A stretch of DNA of 64,000 nucleotides, taken from Cheiracanthium punctorium. Its lineage: Eukaryota > Arthropoda > Arachnida > Araneae > Cheiracanthiidae. The notes beneath the pieces are model-generated. The model was given only the letters and a program-made list of their open reading frames with translations, did no database searches and was not told the origin of the DNA. The translations under genes were made by a program, and so were the position numbers. Where the stretch lies: assembly GCA_038373885.1 (NCBI GenBank), contig JAWZYV010013550.1, forward strand, positions 124,001 to 188,000, in the 5' to 3' direction. This document shows, one piece after another, positions 1 through 10,815 of the stretch (positions are counted from its first letter, which is position 1; every line of letters begins with the position of its first letter).

Positions 1-441
1 CACACACAATGAAGCCTTATATTGCAGTGTGTGTCCAAAGAGATTCTCATTGAAAATTTTTTATTAAATGTGAATGCAACAGTAAATGATTGTGCATGGC
101 TTTATGTAGTGTGTCTCTTTCTGTTAGATATTGATGGATCGCGCTGTCTGTTAAGTATTACGATGAACAAAAGTTCACAAGGTTTAAATAATCATTACTA
201 TATTCATACTTGGGAGAAGTCCTATGCCTGTGATGTGTATGAAAAAGCTTTTACTGAACAAAATCAGTTGAATATTTATCTTTGTATTCACCTGGGAAAG
301 AAGCAATATGTCAAAAAATATTCACTCGGCATGAATCTGTTTTCTCACAATAAAGCCTTATATTGCAGTACATGTCCATGTTCAAAGATATTTTCATTGA
401 ACATTTTGAGTAGGTGTCTTCGAAAGCAAGTTTTAGAGTAA
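1..441 (+). pseudogene. decayed C2H2 zinc-finger exon relic
   Basis: Zinc-finger fragments are recognisable but none is intact. In one frame the first bases read YCSVCPKRFSLKI and then a stop. Around 222-300 the frame reads YACDVYEKAFTEQNQLNIYLCIH, where the second cysteine of a C2H2 unit has become tyrosine and the first zinc-binding histidine is also tyrosine. Around 357-440 a further unit reads YCSTCPCSKIFSLNI. Short open stretches are joined only by frameshifts. This looks like the dead 3' end of an array related to the gene at 4107-5639, whose own tail decays the same way. The relic may continue left of the window. Confidence 0.6.
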
Positions 442-514
442 ATGTTCTTGTATGTAATTCAGAAAGTGATTCTATCAACCGTTTTTCAAGTATATTAGGC
501 AAGTTGGAGTGTTT

Positions 515-794
515 AGGCTGATTAATTTTTATTTTTTAGCAATTATGCGAAAAATTCCAGAGCTGGGGATCAAACCCAGGACTGCCACTTAACGTGCGGA
601 GGCTCTACCACTGAGCTACTGTGGGGCAATTCCCAGATGAAATTTCTCACATTAGAACCTTTGCCAATATCTTCCTCTGAAAACCACAGACGGAACAGAT
701 AAACCGATTCGCACATTAAGCGGCAGTCCTGGGTTCGATCCCCAGCTGTGGAATTTTTTGCATAGTTGGTAAAAAATAAAAATTAATCAGCCTA
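515..794. repeat. inverted repeat with tRNA-like arms
   Basis: Two arms of about 84 bp (515-597 and 711-794) are inverted copies with roughly eight mismatches. Both carry the same TAGGCTGATTAATTTTTATT outer end. On the minus strand the left arm continues into a tRNA-like module: an A-box-like TAGCTCAGTGGTAGAGC (about 606-622) and a B-box-like GGTTTGATCCC (about 568-578). The right arm has GGTTCGATCCC on the plus strand at 732-742, but its A box is eroded. Acceptor-like ends (CCACAG and CTCTGG) can pair imperfectly. I read it as two head-to-head tRNA-derived SINE copies or a fold-back element, not a functional tRNA gene. Confidence 0.6.
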
Positions 795-878
795 ATATAT
801 GTTCTTGTATGTATGGCTTTATTTAGTATTTGTCTTTCTGTTAAGTATTGATGGATTGCTTATATGCCTTTAACAGTA

Positions 879-1742
879 CAGCCAAGACTGTCTATCTCAA
901 ATCTCATGGGAAAGGGGGGAGGAAATGCAAGATCAAAAGGTTTTCAAGCTATAGAGGTTTTAAATGTGGTCAAATAAAAACATTTTAATTGCTTTTGTTG
1001 TAGAAAGATACAATGGTATGATAGTAGATTTGATGCAAGACCGCATAGCAGAGTGTTTGATTGGACACCATTAAATATGCCTAAAAGAAACATTGTTTTG
1101 TATTTTTGATTTTTCCACTGAGCTTAATAGCCAAAGCATCAAAGTTCGTGCTATAAATCATTTCACTTACACATTTCTGTGAGTTTTTGTGACACAAAAA
1201 GCTGTTTTCCAACACCAAAAGTAAGTAGCTTCTTATACTTTTGATGCAAGTTTTAAGTCTCAATTATTGTAGCTAACAAAATTCCTCTTAGTAGTTTTGT
1301 AGACCTAAGACCATAACTTTTTTTTTTTTTTTTTTTTTTCTCTCTCTCTAAAAAATACGTATGAACCTTTAAGAATAAAAAAAATAGTCTTCCAAAGATT
1401 TTTCACATCAAACTTTTTTTGTTTCTATTAGTTTTCTAAGGTTAACAAGCACTGGAAATCCCTTATGAATGTCCCCCAAGATTTAGAAAAAGTTGAGTGT
1501 TCTACAACCTTCTCAACTTCTTTTTTGTTATGTTGCATCGGAATGCAACTTCTGTTGTTGAAGAAAGGTGGTCTTTGGGCATTGATTTTTGTGATTCACA
1601 CTATCCATAATTTGCAACAACAGTGATTTTGAGGAAATTTTTTTGAGGTAAACATGGAAAATTCATTGAATTTAGATTGTAAATGAAGAGAGCTTTAGAA
1701 ATTATGAGATATGGAGCTTTTTGAGACAAACAGGTTTGATTG
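879..1742. mobile_element. pogo/Tigger-type MITE, copy A
   Basis: The left end, after TA at 877-878, reads CAGCCAAGACTGTCTATCTC. The right end reads in reverse complement as CAATCAAACCTGTTTGTCTC. The interior shares long stretches with 41012-41591 in matching order, for example TTCAAGCTATAGAGGTTTTA at about 945, which reappears inverted near 41510. No coding capacity is seen. Pogo-like elements use TA targets and begin with CAGT or a close variant, which fits. Boundaries are approximate. Confidence 0.5.
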
Positions 1743-4037
1743 ACATGTTTGACTGTGCTAACAACATTACATGAACAATAAAACTTATTGCTAATTTAAC
1801 TATGTGCTTATTTTAAAGATATTCTATTACCCTATTTCTGGTGAAGGCACAAATGATATTTATTCTTTGTTTAGAACTGCTGTGCTTTGCATGCATTAAC
1901 TTAACATAGTGTTTTTCAAGAAAGACTGACTGGCTGTTTCTTGTTAATTTAACTGAATGAACAAATAAACTGCAAAATGTTTATACTAGAACATTTTATA
2001 TTGAAAAGATATTATTGGTTTCACCTCTCCTCTGTAGATAACCAATGTAACTTTTGGTTGCGTGTCCATTTTGTCTTAATGTTAAAATCCCCACTAGAGT
2101 ACTTAATTTTGTTTAGAAAGTGTGCTTGTAGTGTTGTTCTATTTACCCATCTTGTTTGTTTAATTTTTTTTTTTTAAACCAGTAGGACAAAAATGCCACT
2201 TGGTTTGGTTTTTTTAGGAATTTCCCACCTTTTGTTAAAAAGTATGTTATTACTGTATTCAAGTGCCTCATGTTTTTACATATTACTAACATAGATGGAT
2301 ATTTTAAAATGTATGGTTGTATTTCTGCACTATTTTTTGGGAAAAAAAGAGGATAATTTTGATTATGTAAAAAGCGACTAAATTGCAAATTATAATTTTG
2401 TTAAAAAATTTTTTTTTACAGATAATTTTAAATTTTTGATAATTATTATCAAAAACCATCAAATTTAGTTTTGATGCCACAGTTAAAATTATGTAAGACC
2501 ATAATTTGCACGAAATTTGATAATACTTGTACAAATTTTCAAGTTTATCCATTTTAGGTGACCTAGAAGCTTTCTGTCTATTTAAAAATAGTGAAAGACA
2601 AGGAGCATACAGATTTTTAGAATATTAAAATATAACATTTTCTTTATTTCCATACCCTCTAGCTTTTATATTTCATACCTATTAGACAGAATTTCGTATA
2701 GATTAAAAAAAATATTAGTGTTTTCACAGTAAGAGGAGAGTTGTATTTTATAATTAATAAAAATTGTACATTTCTCTTTGTGAGTTCTAATTTTCTTTCC
2801 GTATCATGGATTCATTCATTCACCATCGTATCATGGATTTTGTTGTAATTTCATACTTTTTCAGTTAGCATAAAACAGTGCATATTTAAGTTGCTGAACT
2901 AGTTTGAAATAGTATTGAGTATCACATTCATATACATAATAAGGGTTTGTCATTCCAATAAATACTGTATAGTTACATCGATTTTCCATACCTCCGAGAT
3001 TTATTCACATTAGGGAAAAAATTTCGATGAATAGTTTTTTTTTTTTTTAATTTTTTTATTACTAAGAATAAGGATCAGGTATTGATGCCAAAAGTATGAT
3101 ATCGAATAAATTTTCATAATAATGAAAAAAGAGATATACAAGTATATATATTAATCTAAGGGACCAAAAAGATGTTTGTCTTTTTTTTTCTTTTAATCTT
3201 GTTAACACTAGCTCATTGAGATTTCAACAATTCGAGTAAGGTTCATATGGATAAAAAATAAAGACTTGCTCAAGCATAGGTATCAATACCTATGGGCAGG
3301 GAGCTGCAATGCCCCCCTCCCCCACCACCACCTCCTCTATTTCTGCTACGATTTGCATAATTATGTAATGTAAAAGCTGTTTATTACTAAAATATAGTAT
3401 CTTTGTGGAGCAGGAACCTTTGCTTGCCCCATTCCCCTATAAACAATCATTTAGGCCCCCATGTGCTCAAGTGGAATTAAATAAGGTGGCATCTTTTCAC
3501 ATTTAATGTAAAACACTGTATAGATCACTATTGTCTTAGCTGTTTGACAATTTTCAAGTCATTCTTGTTCTTACAAAATTTCAGAGTTTTATATGATAAT
3601 TCATTTTCTTGAAATTATTTTTTATTAACTCATTTATTTTTCATTTATTTTTTCTAACTGTTTCATTTATTTTCTTACAGATTTCTAATGCATTTATAAG
3701 TTGTTCCTGCTGTGAGATGTTTCATGTTTTGCATTTCTGTATAGTATGGAATTGGTTAGATTTGAATACAGATGAAAGATGGAGATAAAAGACTATGCAT
3801 GTTCATATTCAAAATCTCAGTACTTTTGTCCTTTCAAACATCATTAAAATCATCGGATATTTCATATAAGGAAAAAAGACCTCGCATCATGAAGATCTCC
3901 CGTTTTCCTTAATAAGAAGAAATATTTTGAAAATAAATACTTACAAAAATTTTGTTTATAATCAGTCTCAAAATCATTTAACATTTAAAGAAAGATTAGT
4001 GAAACTGTGTTTATACATACACTCGGAAAAGAACTGA
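1743..4037. other. AT-rich non-coding DNA
   Basis: Only short chance ORFs and homopolymer runs are seen. A good-looking splice acceptor, a pyrimidine-rich tract ending TTATTTTCTTACAG, lies at 3668-3681. It could open the exon that holds the zinc-finger gene downstream. A G+C-rich patch with runs of C is at about 3296-3340. Confidence 0.4.
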
Positions 4038-4106
4038 GGGACTACATTATCTTATTACTCACTTGGATTGTCTTTCTCCAAATTCTTCATTTTTACTATT
4101 TGTCCC

Positions 4107-5639
4107 ATGGATGTAAAAATTTGCAATACTGTCTCTTCCCAAGAAACAGTCTCCCAGCATCCATTCTCCAATACTGGCAATCATGTAGGGGAGATACCAT
4201 TAGAGGCGACTGGGTGTCAGAAAAACTTTTCAGCACAGCTCACTTCCAAGAAACCCCATTGCATGAGCAAAAGAAAGAAACACTATGCATGTGACACATG
4301 TGAGAAAGCTTTCTCTAGGAAAGTGAACTTGATGGGACATCTTATCCCCACTGGAGAGGAACCTAATATGTGTAACATATTTCGAAAAGAATTCTGTCAG
4401 AAAGAACGCTTGAATGCACATCATCATACCCTCACAGGAGAAAAACACCATGTTTGTGACATATGTCAGAAAGAGTTCTTTAAAAAGTCAAACTTGAATA
4501 GACATCTACTTAGCCACACAGGAGAAAATCCCTATGTGTGTGACATGTGTAAGAAAGGATTCTCTCAGAAAGGAGCCTTAAACAAACATCTTCATATCCA
4601 CACAGGTGAGAAACCTTATGTGTGTGACATATGTAAGCAAGGATTCTCTGAGAAAGGAGCCTTAAACAAACATCTTCGTATCCACACAGGTGAGAAACCG
4701 TATGTGTGTGGCATATATAAGAAAGGATTCTCCCAGAAAGAACACTTGAAAAAGCATCTTCATACCCACACAGGCGAGAAACTGTTTGTATGTGATTTAT
4801 GTCAGAAAGGATTCTCTGAGAAAGGAACCTTAAACAAACATCTTCGTATCCACACAGGTGAGAAACCATATGTGTGTGACATATGTAAGAAAGGATTCTC
4901 TCAGAAAAAAGACTTGAATAGACACCTTAGTACCCACACAGGTGAGAAACCGTTTGTATGTGATTTATGTCAGAAAGGATTCTCTGAGAAAGGAACCTTA
5001 AACAAACATCTTCTTTTACACACAGGTGAGAAACCTTATGTGTGTGACATATGTCAGAAAGGATTCTCTGAGAGAGGAACTTTAAACAAACATCTTCGTA
5101 TCCACACCCAGACAGGAGAAAAACACCATGTGTGTGACATATGTCAAAAAGGATTCGCCCAGAAAGAATACATGAATGCACATCTTCGTACCCACACAGG
5201 TGAGAAACCTTATGTATGTGAAATATGTCAGAAAGGATTCTCTGAGAGAGGAACTTTAAAAAAACATCTTCTTATCCACACAGGTGAGAAACCGTATGTG
5301 TGTGACATATGTAAGAAAGGATTCTCTCAGAATGAACACTTGAAAAGGCATCTTCATACCCACACAGGCGAGAAACTGTTTGTATGTGATTTATGTCAGA
5401 AAGGATTCTCTGTGAAAGAAACCTTAAACAAGCATCTTCATATCCACACAGGTGAGAAGCCTTATGTGTGTGACATATGTAAGAAAGGATTCACTCAGAA
5501 AGGAACCTTAAACAAGCATCTTCGTATCCACACAGGTGAGAAGCCTTATGTGTGTGACATATGCAAGAAAGGATTCTCTGTTAAAGGAACCTTAAACAAA
5601 CATCTTCGTGTCCACACAGGTGAGAAACATTATGTGTGA
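4107..5639 (+). CDS. C2H2 zinc-finger array protein (16 finger units)
   Basis: This is a 510-residue reading frame from the first in-frame ATG (context CCCATGG). The frame is open further upstream to a TGA at 4035, so an upstream exon is possible; a candidate acceptor lies at 3681. Residues 1 to about 59 hold no recognised domain. From about residue 60 to the end there are 16 finger units of 28 residues joined by TGEKP-type linkers. Thirteen keep both cysteines and both histidines. Unit 1 lacks the last histidine (HLIPT), unit 2 has CNIF and unit 6 has CGIY in place of the CxxC pair. The linker after unit 10 carries two extra residues (HTQTGEK). Such proteins usually bind DNA in the nucleus; the target is unknown. 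The frame ends at TGA just after GEKHYV, where a TG pair has been lost relative to sister units, so it is probably truncated. Absence of KRAB or BTB suggests an arthropod-type array protein. It could be live or a recent pseudogene. Confidence 0.8.
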   Translation: MDVKICNTVSSQETVSQHPFSNTGNHVGEIPLEATGCQKNFSAQLTSKKPHCMSKRKKHYACDTCEKAFSRKVNLMGHLIPTGEEPNMCNIFRKEFCQKERLNAHHHTLTGEKHHVCDICQKEFFKKSNLNRHLLSHTGENPYVCDMCKKGFSQKGALNKHLHIHTGEKPYVCDICKQGFSEKGALNKHLRIHTGEKPYVCGIYKKGFSQKEHLKKHLHTHTGEKLFVCDLCQKGFSEKGTLNKHLRIHTGEKPYVCDICKKGFSQKKDLNRHLSTHTGEKPFVCDLCQKGFSEKGTLNKHLLLHTGEKPYVCDICQKGFSERGTLNKHLRIHTQTGEKHHVCDICQKGFAQKEYMNAHLRTHTGEKPYVCEICQKGFSERGTLKKHLLIHTGEKPYVCDICKKGFSQNEHLKRHLHTHTGEKLFVCDLCQKGFSVKETLNKHLHIHTGEKPYVCDICKKGFTQKGTLNKHLRIHTGEKPYVCDICKKGFSVKGTLNKHLRVHTGEKHYV

Positions 5640-6005
5640 CATATATAAGAAAGGATTCTCTGAGAAAGAACAGTTGAATGCACATCTTTGTACCCATGCA
5701 GGAGAAAAACCGTAGTATCAGAAGGAGTTCTCTAATAAATCGAACTTGAATGCACATCTTCATATCAACACACTAGAGAAAACCTTGTGTGTGAAATACC
5801 TGAGAAAGAGTTTTACTGTAAATAGTGTTTGAATAATCATCTTTGTACCCGCATACAAGTAAAACCCTATGTGTATGACTTACGTTAAAAAGTATTTTCC
5901 CTCAAACAAAACTTGAGTACACATATTTATACTCACAAGAGAGAAACTATATATGTGAGATATGTTAGAAAGGTTTCTCTGAAAAAGGAAACTCACACAG
6001 AGGAA
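5640..6005 (+). pseudogene. dead zinc-finger tail of the upstream array
   Basis: About five more finger units can be followed in shifting frames: KKGFSEKEQLNAHLCTHAGEKP then a stop, QKEFSNKSNLNAHLHINT, a unit read around 5781-5870, one around 5871-5940 and one at about 5941-6000. They carry stop codons and small indels. They show the array once had more than 20 units and is eroding from its 3' side. Confidence 0.7.
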
Positions 6006-6110
6006 CAGGTAATTGTGAAATACTTGGTGTATCAAGAATTGATGTCTTTGTTAGTTTTCCCTTTAATGCAAAAAATTAATTTTCTACAAGTTTTTAATGG
6101 CATGCAAGTT

Positions 6111-6570
6111 CAGGGTTTCTACAGACCTGGAAAGTCAGGGAAATGAATTTTGGTCAGGGAAAGTTAGGGATTTTGGAAAAAAGTCAAGGAAATTAGCAAA
6201 ATTTGAAGAAAGGTCAGGGAAATGCAAGAAAAATTAAATTTTGCGGTAAAATCAAGAAAATATTTGCTGTTTGAACCTAAGTATAGAAATTGTTTTATGA
6301 GCATATCTTGTGCAGTTGAAATATGCTTGATTTTATCCTAATTATCAAACATGGTTTTTGTTAGAATCCAGTTATGTCAAATAAGATTCTTGTATACATT
6401 AATTTTATTATTATTATTTCTAAAAAAAGAGCCCAAATATATAAAACAAATATTAATTAAAGGATGCAATGTTAAAATAGAAGTGCAAAATTCGGGAAAG
6501 CACGCTAAAGTCAGGGAAGAGTGTGATAGATGTCAGGGAAGCAAAAGCTGCAAAATCTGTAGAAACCCTG
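6111..6570. mobile_element. TIR element with subterminal TCAGGGAA repeats
   Basis: Perfect 15-bp inverted ends CAGGGTTTCTACAGA and TCTGTAGAAACCCTG bound 460 bp. The pentamer AAGTT flanks both sides directly (6106-6110 and 6571-6575). Variants of GTCAGGGAA occur at least five times in direct orientation near both ends, as expected of transposase-binding subterminal repeats. The CAGGG ends suggest a hAT-like nonautonomous element, but the flanking repeat is 5 bp, not 8. The ORF at 6351-6623 crosses the right end and is not a gene. Confidence 0.6.
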
Positions 6571-7467
6571 AAGTTGAGCCTAAACATAGAATTCGTATTT
6601 GGTTAAATTTTATAGACATATAGGCAATTTTGTTTTCCCAAGAATGGTGTGAAAGATAATGATAGGTGGCCATCTACCCTCCTTAGAAGGAAAGTTTCAA
6701 ATGTCCTGATATTAAATTTTAGGTATTCGTAAGTGTTGTACTTTGCTGCATGAATTTTATGGTTAACTGATTTTCTTTGACAGAGAACTGTGAAAGGAAC
6801 ATTTTGGTTTCCTATCATGCCATACTTTACAGGTTTTGCAAAATGATGGCTAATCTAGCACCTACGTTAAAAAAATTGCCTACATACCAAATTTCTTATT
6901 AGATTCAGTAGTTTTATTTAGGTGAAATACTGACATATGAAAAACGACAATACTTTCCATCCCCCTAATATGTAAAAAAAATCTTTCTCAGATAAAACAT
7001 GAAGTTCGGACATGGATGCCATTCAGAGCATCTAATGGTAAACTTTTACATGCTCACATGAATTGCATAAAATATAAGTGCTTTAACGGTGCTGTTCGAA
7101 AAAATCATGTGATTTTTATACTTAAGTACAAATAAACTAATTATGCCAGGCACTTCAAAATTTTGAAACTGTCTCTTTACAAGCTGTACTACATACTGAA
7201 ATAAATGATAAATCTGTATCAGTTTCAAAACTTTTAGAAAAATTCTTAAAAATCAGAAATTTTATCAAAACGTGTCACTCTTCGAAAAATCTTGTAGCTC
7301 AGATCCATGTTTAAGAATTTTTTCTGAAAATTTCACAAAAGCCATAGTTTTTTCGCTTATTGCAGTGTGTAAATCAGCTTATGAAGAACCATCTGGAATT
7401 TTTTGGAGACCGTGGTGTAAGCAGGCTGTAATTTAAATTTCTATACGACTCCTGTAAAAAAAAAAAA
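6571..7467. other. non-coding, with an AT-rich diffuse inverted repeat
   Basis: No gene is seen. About 7115-7430 forms a loose palindrome: a stretch around AATTATGCCAGGCACTTCAA on one side and a diverged inverse near GGAATTTTTTGGAGACCGTG on the other. A related sequence occurs near 19540-19600. It is probably a decayed TIR element. Confidence 0.35.
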
Positions 7468-7469
7468 AA

Positions 7470-7822
7470 AATCCCAATTAGTGAAATTTGTGTCCCATAC
7501 ACTCATGAGGTGATCAACAAAATTTGAGAATTATATTTTAAAAACTGTCATTGATAGAAAGATTAAAAGCATGCTGATCGAACTTTTCGATGGCTCTCAA
7601 ATTGAAAATATCATGTAGGATGATCGCATTTCAGGCATTGTATAGAAGTTACAAAAGAAAATAGTTTTCTTTCCACTCTAGCAAAAAGCGTATACATTCA
7701 AATTTACGTATAGTCCATGACCATCTTTGTTTAAAGATATCTCCGTGACTATGATGAAATTCTGAAAATTTGATCACCTCATTAGTGTATAGGACACATT
7801 TCATTAATTGGGATTTTTTTCT
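7470..7822. mobile_element. TIR element, copy 1 (sister at 16610-16975)
   Basis: The left arm begins ATCCCAATTAGTGAAATTTG. The right arm in reverse complement begins AATCCCAATTAATGAAATGT. Both run on through CATACACTNATGAGGTGATC-like sequence, giving arms of about 47 bp. The interior, with CGATGGCTCTC and ATTCAAATTTACGTATAGTC, matches the copy near 16740-16880 in the same order. No coding capacity is seen. Confidence 0.55.
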
Positions 7823-7945
7823 ATGTCCATGCACAATTTATTGCATGAGAATTCATTATATATTATTTTTCACTACACTGCTCAGTTTCATATTGAAATA
7901 GCTTTCTTATAGAGACAACAGTTTTTATATATCTTGTTAGGGAGT

Positions 7946-7995
7946 CAAAAGTCGCCTGTACAAGGCACTCCCCCTCCTCCCCTTCAGCGGATGCT
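7946..7995 (+). repeat. SINE tail fragment
   Basis: CCTGTACAAGGCACTCCCCC matches the tail seen at 54480-54500 (CGCACAAGGCACTCCCCC). Only this short piece is recognisable. Confidence 0.35.
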
Positions 7996-8261
7996 GCTCC
8001 TGGTGTATGCTTAGCATAACACAAAACAAACTTGTAAGTGAGAACTGTGCCTTGCTTGCTGATGCATGTTATCTATTTACGATTTATTTATACTACTAAC
8101 CCCTGTGGCAGAAGCAGGGCGACATTGTCGCAGAAACAGTACGATCGTCTGCAGACAAATCGTCTTAAACACAGTTGAAAATTTCGTGTAATTGTAATTT
8201 TCAGTTAACAATGTTTAAATGCACCCACATCTTCGTGTGTACGTAGATGCATAAATATGTA

Positions 8262-8417
8262 CAGGGCGCTTCTAAATTGTTTTTATAAAATTGAAGGGAA
8301 GATAGGACACCTAATAAAGAATCAAAATCACACAGCAATGCGGGGTCAAAAATGCCGTTTCCACTTACCTGGTAATAATCACTTTATGGAAGTATTTGTC
8401 TAATTTTTTAAGCAGTT
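8262..8417. mobile_element. mariner-type MITE, left half of a split copy
   Basis: It starts after TA (8260-8261) with CAGGGCGCTTCTAAATTG. It follows the intact copy at 34216-34658 through CACTTACCTGGTAATAATC to GTCTAATTTTTTAAGCAGTT, then stops. The remainder of the same element resumes at 13958. Confidence 0.55.
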
Positions 8418-9486
8418 CAGGGCACGGACTGGGCATGGGCGGTCGGGCTGTCGCCCGAATGGGCTAGTGGTCGTGGGGCCGATGCTCTAGATGCCTAAAC
8501 ACGACATAGACCACAAGGTTGCGACTCAACATATGCAAGGGGGAGGTGGGCTATTTATTTTGTATGCTGAATAATGTTATGATCTCTTTCCAGAACATTT
8601 CAAAAAATACAAATTGAGACATAGGATTTCTGCACGGGCCTGAAATTAGTCCCGGCCCGGGCCCTGAGGTCGACGATTCTTGACCTTGAAGATATATCCT
8701 AAGCCCGTACACATTTGAACAAAAGTACGACCTGGCCAGTACGGGGCTGATAATTGAAAAGATAAAAAATTCGAAAATTCCAGAATTAAAACATGTATAC
8801 AAGTGACCAATAGATCGATAAATAAAAAATTTCTGACATTTTATGTTTTTAATATTATTACTACATTAAAATTATTACATTGAAAATAATGGTTAATGTA
8901 AATGATAAAATAGTATCTAGTACAGTACATGATTCAATTTCAAATTTACATTTGTATGTTAGGGTTTATTATTTTGCGCCCAGATGGGGAGGGGGTTCCT
9001 CATCGGCAAAGTTCTTGCGACATACTGAAATAATATGTACCAAAAGGTAAAAGGTAATGGTTATACTTATGGACATCCTTTTCTATGTGCACAAACTTGA
9101 AAACTTTCAACCGTCAAGTCTTCCAAGTAAATGGAGTATAGTCAAAAAAAAAAAAAACCTCTTGTTTTGCGGGCTGTTATCACCAAGAAACAAGTCCCGC
9201 ACGGCCCGTTGACTAAAGATTTATTAATCCTGACTCGTACCTGGAAAAAAGGGGGCCCCAAGAGGTCTCTTGAGACAAGCACTTTTACAATTTGAGGGCT
9301 GGGCGCGACGATCCGTAACTGCATTCAACAGAGGTTGAAACCGAAGACAGGCATCTAAACACTTATAAAACATATCTTACAGACCTTTATAAAAGTTTCG
9401 TTCATACCGTACCATAATGGCTCAAAATTGTTTAAAAACAATTGTCAGACATAGGAAAATGTGGTTTAAAAAAACAATTAGCTTCG
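8418..9486. other. hAT-like end and G+C-rich non-coding DNA
   Basis: It begins with CAGGGCACGGACTGGGC, similar to the left end of the hAT element at 28080 (CAGGCCCGGACTGGCC). A possible partner end, TTGCCCAGCCCTG, lies at about 12070-12082, but no 8-bp target duplication was found. More G+C-rich patches occur at 8640-8700 and 9165-9310. No gene is seen. Confidence 0.35.
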
Positions 9487-10815
9487 CCCATAATTCCATT
9501 ATCTCACCCCCAACAACCCCCTCAATTAAACACACACCAACCTCCATTCCCCTCATAACCACATCACCTCATTAACCCCACACTTACCTCTATCCAATAT
9601 TCCAACCAAAACATCCCCCCATATCCCCTAACTCCCAATCCACCACACATTATCCATTCATATAATCACTCCCCCCACCACCAATATTTATACAATCCCA
9701 CCCCCACCCACAAAACCCCACACAACACCCCCCCCACTACCCCACCACTCACAACCCCAACCATCCAACTACCCACCACCCCCAACACATACACACAAAA
9801 ACCCACCCAAACCAACAACACCACAACCACTACCCCCCTCAACTACACCCACCCAACCCTCATCATTCCTACATTAATAACCACACCCCAAACAAATAAA
9901 CACCATCCACCACCCCCCCCACCCACCCAATAACACAAAACCCCCCAACCACACCCTCACCCCCCAACACCACACCCCCCCCCCCCAATCACTACCCCCC
10001 CCCCCCACCCACCATACCCTCACCCACACCACAAAAACCTACCCCAACCTCCCCAAACAACCCCCACCTACCCAACCCACACATCCACAACCAAACCCCA
10101 TCACTTCCCAAAACCCAACTCCACAACCCCATCAAACCCCTCCCCCCACCAAACAAAACAAATTCCATTATCCTCCATCCCTATAACCCACTCCCCACCT
10201 CACCATCCCAACATCCTCCCCACCTCAAAACCACACTAACCCACCACCACCCCCCCAACACCCACTTCCTCCCACATTACCCTATACCCACCTATTCCCA
10301 CAATACATCCCCTTCAACCTCACACATCAAACATACTAAAAAAAACTCCCATCCCTACCCCAAAATTCCCAAACACCCAAACCCCCCCCCTCTATTTATA
10401 CTCTACCCCTATACTCCTATCCCAAAAATTTTTCAATCAACCCCACATAAATCAAAAACCCAACCCTACTACCTCTCACCCCAACCCCCTCACCCAAATC
10501 CCCCTCACCCCTATCCCACAATACTTACTAAACCTTCAATCTTCATACAACCCCCTTAAAACCCCCAACCAACCACACAAAACCCTAAATAAATTAACAA
10601 AAACTACAACCCCACCCCAATCCCCACTACACACCCCACCACCAAAACACCTCCCAACCTACCAACTCCCTCCAACCCCACCAAACCACACCCCATTCAA
10701 ATACCAACCCCCATCTTATCACCCCCCCCTCACACAAAAACCCCACACCCAACTAATTTTTTTTTCCCCCCCCCCCCCCTTCACCACACCAAACAAATAT
10801 TTTTTTTTTTTTTTT
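9487..10815. other. 1,329-bp block without any G
   Basis: Every base from 9487 to 10815 is A, C or T; C is the commonest base and T the rarest over most of it. No period is visible. The flank at 10816-10890 holds runs of GT, C and G that also look unnatural. No ORF or known element is recognised. See findings for artefact and biological readings. Confidence 0.9.

Noticed and set aside
568..622. Functional tRNA gene on the minus strand
   Set aside because: A and B boxes are present but the anticodon and acceptor stems pair imperfectly, and the unit is part of a longer inverted repeat.
4007..4294. 95-residue frame overlapping the start of the zinc-finger gene
   Set aside because: It overlaps the zinc-finger frame, has no recognisable domain and loses to the clear C2H2 frame.
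4230..5763. Long minus-strand frames opposite the zinc-finger array
   Set aside because: They are repetitive antisense shadows of the 84-bp finger units.
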